64,000 nt of DNA, from the NCBI GenBank assembly GCA_902805475.1, contig CADCSX010000025.1:1-64000 (forward strand). The letters are read 5' to 3'. Positions 56,660-64,000 of the stretch are shown here, piece after piece. The stretch comes from Entonaema liquescens (lineage: Eukaryota; Ascomycota; Sordariomycetes; Xylariales; Xylariaceae). Numbering within the stretch: the stretch's first letter is position 1; each line of letters opens with the position of its first letter. Under the pieces are notes generated by a model. That model had not been told where the DNA came from. It did no database searches and worked only from the letters and a program-made list of their open reading frames with translations. Made by a program: the position numbers and the translations under genes.

Positions 56660-59640
56660 CGCTGTTTACTATTTTATACGTTAATGATTAAGTTCTTTTT
56701 TGAAAAGTAATGGAAGTTCGTTGCCTTTTACAGCGGAACAGGCATTCATAGGAATTCGCGAATAGAGAGAGAGCCAGTAACCAAAAACCGTATAGCTATC
56801 TGACTAGTTGAATGGGAAAATGCTTACTTGTGCTTGGCTTCTCCTCTTGTAGTTCTTGGAGTTCTTGGAGGTCTTGGGCCCTGAGGGGAAAATGGGACCC
56901 TAAAGTAAATTGATCTGCGCTGAGACGGGATTTGTTTGCTCGTTGCGCGTCCACTACAGAGTTATTGTTTGACGATTCTCTAGCTAGAGATATATGGCTT
57001 GGCTTGATAACGCGTTCTACGTTAGGTGATTACCGCCTGGAGTTCTCGCGGGATCTCAAGATCATCTCATTGATGAAATAAAACATCACGGAAAGAGAAG
57101 AGGACGGAAAGAAGGGAGAACGAAGGGTTATCGCACCGAATCCCGCCGGTGGTCGGGTTTACTAATGACAGTAAGGACGATGTCACGCTTTTACCAGTGT
57201 AACATTCGATTGGTTCTAGCTGGTGACAACGCCAAGGGTTATGGGTATGGGTGAGAATATCGGTAAGGCCTATGCATTTATCGGTCGACCGTCCGATCAG
57301 CCGAGTCCGATTTTGTGCAAGACCGGGGCTCTAGAAGTCTTCTAAGCATTTCCTAGGGTACTAGCGATCCCAACTATTTGGGGCATCCTGGACGCGGAGT
57401 GGATGGTAGTAATAGGATTGGGGTACGAGACCGAAGAAGCGAGCTCTGATCTTCCCGTTATTCCATTAATACCCGTTGGGTGCTAATGCGATTAATTGGT
57501 AGCTGAAGAATCATGCGCAAAACCCGGCAAACAAACATTTTGCTCTGAATGTTCCCAATTCGTAGTCTTATCTCGGAGGGTCCCCCGCGCGTCGTTGTTC
57601 TCATCCGTGTCCGTGTCCGGATTCGCTTGTTTTACTACATCATCAGTGTTCGACTCTGAGATTCACGAAAGTTTCGTCGGTGCAATGGTGCGATAGCAGA
57701 TTCCAACCGCCTTACGCGTCACCTTACACAGCAGCTCGTAAAGACCCGATCCGGATTCAAGCATAAAAAATAAGCTGCAGGTAGCAAAGGAGGTAATAAT
57801 ATCTGCGGTTAAGATTTACCTAGAGTAGGGTTTAATTGCCCCAACTTCCTGTTTGAGGGATCGCGGCAAATGTGAGACTCGTTTATTGGCATAGAAATTC
57901 ACGTCACCTTCGGCATAACATGTAAGACGCGAAACCACGATGTATTAAAACTGAAGGGTAAAGTTGGACCTGCGGCTCTAACATCTCGTTACTTTATTAT
58001 TTTCTTGCAGGGTATCAAAAGCATCCATCCATTTACAGATCGGGGGATCGAATAGCAATCAGATAAATACACTTAATAGGTAATGGGTACGTATATAAAG
58101 AACCCTCCTAAAGTTCGGACATAAGAAATAATTTAAACCCAGTCTCTACGTACTACATAATATCTAATGTATTCTCACAGCTGCGCAATCCTTACTAATT
58201 GGTTTTTATCCTTGGTGTGAGCATGGCTTCCACGCGATATATCATGCGTTTTTCAGCTGTTCCCGTTCTGCGCTGGTCTTATGCTGGCCCTATGCAAAGT
58301 CAGACGTAGCGTCGGAGATATAAAGGAGATATACGGTGTCACTCCACTTTTAAGTCCGGGGATCGGTGACTTGTATCCTGAAATCGGTCATGCCGGTCCA
58401 TACCGGATATTACGAGAACTCCGGCCCGCTCTTCACACTATGTCCGGCATGCTCCGGCCCGTATTCACCAGACTTCCCCGGTTTCATTATTTCCTTTTTT
58501 TAAGAATCAGTTTTTAAACGATTTATTTCAGTGCTTTCTTCTGGGAATGCTTATTTGTATGGTTAGTATCCGTTTCCTCTATTCCCAAGCACTTGCCCTA
58601 CCTGTAGGCACATGAATTTGAGAGAACAAGTTTCATACGGAAAACAAAGCTTTATGGAATTGCTTTACATAGCACTTCGTAACTGTAAGGTTTAAGATGT
58701 TTCATAGGTACCATTTGAGCAAACCGAGCGAATATTCTGGTCGGATCCTAGTCGCTTTCTCTTGGGCCACAGCAATCTCTGACACCGATACGAAAGGCTT
58801 CATACCATCTGGCGGGTGTCTATCGACAACAGCGTAAGTAGGACTTGTTCTGCATGATGCATTAATGATCTGCTAGGAGTTACGGACTGCCCGAAGGATA
58901 GCCTAGGCAATTTGCAAGAACAGATAGGAACCGGTCAATGCTCCTCGTCGGTTTTTTTTATTCCAAACAGCGCATAGATGCACGATAATGTAAATATTAT
59001 CCTTGCAGTGTTGCCATGAGGGTATTATATAGTGACTATGTGTGGTAGGCCTGATGTGTAGAACCTCTCCGAACGGCCTCAACAAACTCGTAATAATGCT
59101 AGTTAAAGAGGGATATTCCAAGTCAAGAATGTCATAGAAATACTAGGTCTTCTATGCGACCGAGAATAGTGACATTTATCAGCCATGTACGTGAGATACT
59201 TCTAGGACCAAAGCCGGAGTATGCTGCTCCTCTTAGCCCAATAACCCTCTACTCAATCAGGTCACCACAGCGCGACGAATGCACGTACCTGAACAAATTT
59301 GACAATCTTTGTACGATACCAAGACTAAGAACACCTGATGTTTAGCTTACTTTCGGATTTAATACTACTATCTAAACGCTTGCTTATACCTCATAAGTCA
59401 AACGATGAGAATCCTGTCTATGAGATGAGATGGATTACCCGAAGTGGGGGGCAGAACGCCCCAGGGAAACAGAATACGAAATCTACGAGCGGAAGTGGAC
59501 AGGAGAAATAACCGTAAATATTACAATTGTTGAAGTAAAGCGCCCTTTAAAACGCCTGTGTCCCAGATTGACAACACAGCAGAAGGGTTACCCATGAGAC
59601 GCTAATTCAGGTCAATTGTCAATCAGCATACAAGTTTCAA
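56660..59640. other. Three-kilobase divergent intergenic region
   Basis: Between the MFS transporter (-) and the FAD monooxygenase (+). No protein gene supported; the 78-codon plus frame at 58281-58517 sits on a cluster of CCGG sites and is likely chance. Promoters of both genes are expected here. Confidence 0.5.
58356..58481. promoter_or_regulatory. Cluster of seven CCGG sites, candidate regulator-binding region
   Basis: CCGG occurs at 58356, 58393, 58403, 58421, 58444, 58454 and 58478, in otherwise A/T-rich DNA. Several are in related contexts (CTCCGGCCCG twice). Zn2Cys6 regulators bind CGG half-sites, often paired, so this may be an upstream control region for the FAD monooxygenase genes or the transporter. 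It is inferred from motif density only. Confidence 0.3.
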
Positions 59641-61374
59641 ATGGCGATAGAGCGACCAGAAGCGAGTGCAAGTCTACGTCTGCAGTATAACTCAATTACT
59701 TATGAGCTAATTTTTATAAATAGGATCTTCATGGCACCGATGGCCTTCACGTTGCCATCGTTGGTGCAGGAATAGGCGGCCTAGCTTGTGCCGTCGCATG
59801 CCGTCGGGCGAATCCACCTCTCCGTGTCACCGTTCTTGAGCGCACGCCGGAAATCCTCACGATCGGCGCCGGGATCCACATTCCGCCAAATGCCTGCCGG
59901 GTACTGACTCGTTTCGGGCTTCTCGAAAAGCTCAAGCAGGCAGGTGGATACCAGGTACAGGACTTCACTCTGAGAAGATACGAGGATGGAAAGATCCTTG
60001 TTGGAAAACCCCTCAAAGATAGGGTAGAGACAGAGTACGGAGCACAGTGGATGTAAGAGCAGACGAAATTCTAACAACTTTTAAAGGGAGGGAAAATGCT
60101 GACTACGTTGTCTGGATCCGGACAAAAGAGCTATACATAGAGGCGATTATCAAAAAGTGCTGCTTAAAGAGGCTCAAGCTGTAGGAGCCGTAGTTATGAC
60201 GAACGCAGATGTCACTAGCGTTAATCTTGCTTCGGACGGCCCCCAAATCCTGGCATTAAAAGATGGGAGGCAAATCAGCGCCGATGTTGTAATCGGTGCG
60301 GATGGTATGTTGGTCCAGTTGCGCAAGATATATTTTACGCTACGATAACTAAACTCCGAGACCAGGACTATGGTCAATGACTAGAGAAATTGTCCTAGAA
60401 CGGCCTTTTCCGCCAACCGAGACGGGAGACCTTGCGTATCGTGGTACGTTCGCTCGCGATCAGCTCAAAGGGCTCAAAAGCGAACGGATGGATAAATTAC
60501 TGGAGCAGTCCAATATCCAGGTATGGCTCGGGCATGGAAGGCACGCCGTTTTCTATCCCCTAAGGAACCATACAGAGTATAATCTTGTTTTAATGTAAGT
60601 TTCTTGGCAAGATATTGGTTTTGGTGCTAATGTTGTTGAAATATTAGAGTCGCGGATGACCTTCCTAGTGGCGTGCGCACCTCTCAAGGCAGCGTTGAGG
60701 AGATGGCAGCCAATTTTGAAGGCTGGGATCCGATGTATGTATTCTGTACTTAAACTCTCATTTTTATAACATCAACTAAGCTTTTTCTAGCCTAACTGAA
60801 ATCATTTCATGTCTGAAGACGGCATTGAAATGGAAGCTCCTTCATTTCAAGGAGCTCGACCAATGGACCAAGGTACTGCAGCACAATTGAATCATGAAAT
60901 CTACAAGGATCGCCCGGTACTGATTGATCTAACTCTGTATAGGGCGCACTGGCTCTATTAGGAGACGCTTCACACCCGACGCTACCATATCAGGGCCAAG
61001 GAGCTGCGATGGCTGTCGAGGACGGCGCTGTTATTGGATTGCTTCTGGATAAGTTTCAAAATGAAGGTATCCCATCCAATCAAGCAGAGAAGAACAAAAA
61101 ATTAGCAAGCCTCTTCCGTCTGTATGAAGATCTGCGCAAGAAGCGGACAGAAGTTAATGTGGCCGGGGCGGTGCATACCCGCCACTATTACCACCTCGCC
61201 GACGGTCTGGAGCAAGAAGCGCGAGATAAGGAGTTGGCCGCACTGCCTGGAACGAATTGGAATGGTCGATGTTCGTTTAATTGGGGCGACTCTGAGTATC
61301 AGCAGAGTCTGCTAGGGTTTGATATTCTTGCTGATACGGAAAGAAGGTTTGACGAGTGGTTTAAGAATGTTTAA
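59641..61374 (+). CDS. FAD-dependent monooxygenase, salicylate hydroxylase-like
   Basis: Group A flavin hydroxylase, about 450-460 residues. Exons from the first secure codon: 59724-60052, 60129-60304, 60366-60594, 60648-60734, 60791-60872 and 60943-61374; all phases match. Motifs: HVAIVGAGIGGLACAVACRR (FAD ADP-binding), IHRGDYQKVLLKEA, the VVIGADGLWSMTRE GADG segment, and ALLGDASHPTLPYQGQGAAM (the GD motif binding FAD ribose). The family hydroxylates or decarboxylates aromatic acids such as salicylate using NAD(P)H and oxygen. The 5' end is unsettled: a 15-codon exon at 59641 (MAIERPEASASLRLQ) would fit if one G were missing before TATAAC at 59686. It lies upstream of a second FAD monooxygenase in the same direction. 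Confidence 0.88.
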
Positions 61375-62361
61375 TCACAACGGCGAGGTTCCGATACGTG
61401 AGTGAAATTGTATGACTGGTAACTAAGTTACTCAAGGCAGCGCGGGGAATACTGAGGTATGCATGCTCGAGTCTTCACTCTTATAGATGAGTTCATTCTA
61501 ATTAGTTACCCTTACTGTGAAGCTTGATGTGCTACCAATATTAACCTGAGCATGACCAAAGAGACTTTCGAACTATAGCAGTGTTCTTCTAAGATAATGT
61601 TGAAAAGCGTTATACTAAAGACCCTTCATTTCCGAAAAAGACACATGCCACCGATTCCTAAGCAGTTTATTTCTAAGAGTTTGCCAAGGTATGACCTGCT
61701 TCTCCAAGAAACACTCTCGGCTTACACTAGCACGTATTTGTCTATAAGTTTCACAGTACAAGGTAAGAGAAACTTTGGTTTCATTTTTCTTTCTGGAGAG
61801 TTTACTAAGGTTTAACCAATTTCGCAATAGCTTATTTATCATTAGATAATATGAGTATGCGATAGGGTTGTCGTCTAGGGCTCTGGATTGATTCTATAGA
61901 GGTAAATTACAAATCCTAGCACTTTAATCCGTAAGTGGCCCTAGTAATGCAATCTCCTTGAAGAATATCCAGCCTTACTTGATGCTTACCGGAAGCTTAC
62001 CATAGCCCCAGGAGGGGCTTAAAGTCTTGGGGGCGGATCCACCGGTTGGACTATCACATTCAGTTGCATTGTCCAAGGTGCAAGTATCCGTAAGTGGCTT
62101 GTTCCTCCTCTAGCGGAATACCCGATCAACTCGTTTGTGGAACCGGGAACAGCCGAGATGGAGTAGCTGAGATTATAGAATTCTCGAACGAGATTACATA
62201 ACGCTTAATTGATGGGACTCAAGAAGACGATCAAAGAGAGGCTTAAAGACGGCTTAAAAGGTCTGAAATGTCCTGATAATTCGCGGTAGCTGAATTATAG
62301 TTTATCAAGAACACTTGGATATTTCATGCACATACAGTAGTACTAGCTTATTAAATCATCC
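61375..62361. other. Intergenic, no gene seen
   Basis: Between the two FAD monooxygenases. A 72-codon plus frame at 61597-61815 has no family features. Holds the promoter of the second gene. Confidence 0.45.
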
Positions 62362-64000
62362 ATGATGGCTGGATCAAACGGAGAGCCCGGTAACCCCTCA
62401 ACGTACCTATTACACATCGACTACCTCATCGTGGGAACCGGACCCGCGGGTGGCTCATTGGCAGCCTTTATGGCTTCATATGGTAAGAATAAGTAAAAAT
62501 TTGGGCTTCATGCTTTCCTTATCATGAGAAATATCAGCATCTAACACGAGTGTTTTCTCAGGGATGAAAGGTCTCATTGTGAGTCAGGACCCGAGCAATG
62601 CTGATACACCAAGAGCTCACATTACGAACATGGCTGCGCTGGGTGAGATCTCCCAAACTCTGAAAAGCTTGAAACCAAACCTAATTCAAGGGTAGACTGT
62701 CTCCGGGATATCGGGGTCGACAAGGAATGCTACAAGGTGGGAACTCAAAATGACTCTATGGTACATACTCGTTGGTCTAACACTATGGCTGGCTTGGAAT
62801 ATGGTCGCATATATTCCTGGGGGAATGATCCGAGGAGAAAGGTATGTTTTAATCGACAAAGTGAGTCCATTTTGCCAACCTTCAACGAGTCTAACATTTA
62901 TCGCCGTGAAGGGGGACTACGAGCTCGCCAGTCCGTCCCAGATGTTGGATCTGCCTCAGACCTTACTGGAGCCGTTTTTGACGCGATACGCGACACTTAA
63001 CGGCTTTAAGTGCCGATGGGACACGGAGCTAGTAACGTTTGAGCAGGACGAAAACGGTGTAACTACAACATTGTTGGACAAGCTCTCTAACACCACGTTC
63101 CAAGTTCGCTCCAAGTACTTGTTTGGTGCCGACGGGGCACGAAGCAAGATCGTTCAACAGGCACAGATCCCTTTGATACGGCGACCAAGTCAAGGGTTTG
63201 CCATAAACTTGCTGTTCCGTGCAGACCTATCTCACCTTATGGAGAATCGTAAAGGCAACATTCACTGGATCCTGCAACCCGACCGTGAGACTCCTGAATG
63301 GGGCTGGATCGGGTGTATGAGGATGGTCAAACCGTGGTATGAATGGTTGTGCGTCGTATTCCCTGCTCCAAATGCACCGAGGGAGGTAAGATCTAATGAA
63401 GAATACTTGCAACGTATTCGTGACTTGATCGGGGACAACTCAGTAGAGGTTAAGCTGTTGGGCGTGTCTACATGGGCTATAAACGAGACAGCCGCGGAGT
63501 ACTATTCAAACGGTAATGTGTTAGTACAGCTTCATCTTTTCAACTACCCCTTTAGTGAGGCCCCACTGACGAAAACTCGAAACTAAACAGGTTCTGTTTG
63601 GGTGATGCGGTACACCGGCACCCGCCGAATCATGGGCTGGGATCCAATACTTGTATTCAAGATGCACATAATCTCGCTTGGAAAATCAACTACGTCGATA
63701 AAGGTAAACGACAAAAGAATAACCCCCAGTAGGGAGCACCCCGCTAACAAGATATTTATTGTATAGGCCTCGCGGGAAAAGAACTCCTAGAGACTTACAG
63801 CATAGAGCGTCAACCAGTAGGACTGGACGTGGTTACACAGTAGGTTTATGCGAAATCAAAGCTCAATGAAAAACCATGTATACTTACAATAGATTAGGGC
63901 AAACGCATCTCTCAGGAACCACAAGAATATTTGGGAAGCCCTCGGCAACATGGAGCCTACGGTGGAAGCTCGCATAAAAGTTCATAACGAGATCTATGCC
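62362..64000 (+). CDS. FAD-dependent monooxygenase, phenol hydroxylase-like (3' end outside window)
   Basis: Aromatic-ring hydroxylase of the phenol 2-monooxygenase/dichlorophenol hydroxylase group, truncated by the window edge. Exons: 62362-62482, 62562-62642, 62696-62841, 62912-63519, 63591-63703, 63767-63839 and 63898 onward; introns are 53-79 bp with consistent phases. The product starts MMAGSNGEPGNPSTYLLH and has DYLIVGTGPAGGSLAAFMAS (FAD-binding), GLIVSQDP, CLRDIGVDKECYKVG and YLFGADGARSKIVQQA (GADG). Later come CLGDAVHRHPPNHGLGSNTC (GD motif) and IQDAHNLAWKINYVDKGL, and the visible sequence ends VHNEIYA. A thioredoxin-like C-terminal domain would be expected beyond the edge. Same orientation as the salicylate-hydroxylase-like gene, so probably the start of an aromatic-degradation or tailoring cluster. 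Confidence 0.9.

Noticed and set aside
58281..58517. 78-codon plus frame over the CCGG cluster
   Set aside because: The repeated CCGG sites explain the composition better than coding, and no homology is apparent.

Overview
The window is nuclear DNA of a filamentous ascomycete (Pezizomycotina). The evidence is many 47-90 bp introns with GTRWGT donors and CTRAY branch sites, an ATG28-type autophagy protein, an AA9 polysaccharide monooxygenase, an AflR-like Zn2Cys6 regulator and a CarO/CarX-type opsin and carotenoid oxygenase pair. Sordariomycetes, perhaps Xylariales, is an inference from overall gene content. There is no rRNA, CRISPR, virus or intact transposon, and I found no convincing tRNA.

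Layout. 0.8-5.0 kb: a CarO-type rhodopsin (-) and a CarX-type carotenoid oxygenase (+), divergent over a 1.3 kb promoter region. 5.6-8.0 kb: an IKS1-like kinase. 8.8-9.8 kb: an NAD(P)-dependent epimerase-like protein. 10.8-11.9 kb: an uncharacterised protein with a Cys/His C-terminus. 13-14.1 kb: an AflR-like regulator. 15.2-15.9 kb: an orphan coiled-coil protein. 16.9-17.1 kb: a 59-residue Cys/His protein. 18.6-20.3 kb: an AA9 LPMO convergent with a small secreted protein. 22.2-23.5 kb: an NtaA-type flavin monooxygenase. 24.2-24.3 kb: a spliced micropeptide gene. 26.2-28.1 kb: a fungal C2H2-like protein. 29.4-39.8 kb is a housekeeping block: SPT5, a DCAF7/AN11-type WD40 protein, phosphopantetheine adenylyltransferase and a short-chain dehydrogenase. 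41.5-47.8 kb: a secreted Cys-rich protein, ATG28 and a tiny four-exon DUF1748 gene. 47.8-54.9 kb holds no recognisable protein gene. 54.9-56.7 kb: an MFS drug/polyamine transporter. 59.6-64.0 kb: two tandem FAD monooxygenases, salicylate-hydroxylase-like and phenol-hydroxylase-like; the second runs off the window.

How genes work together. The carotenoid oxygenase should supply retinal, which is the chromophore of the neighbouring opsin. The two FAD hydroxylases look like the edge of an aromatic-compound catabolic or tailoring cluster. The LPMO and the small secreted protein are secretome genes. The rest is core cell biology in a gene-sparse layout.

Data quality. Conserved genes repeatedly lose frame by exactly one base in a short homopolymer (rhodopsin, IKS1, SPT5, WD40, SDR and the 11 kb gene). 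Adding one base back gives a whole number of codons and the family length each time. I read this as uncorrected indels in the assembly. The opsin has three such sites, so real decay is possible there. Gene spans are given for the intended genes across these breaks, and introns are given from splice signals.
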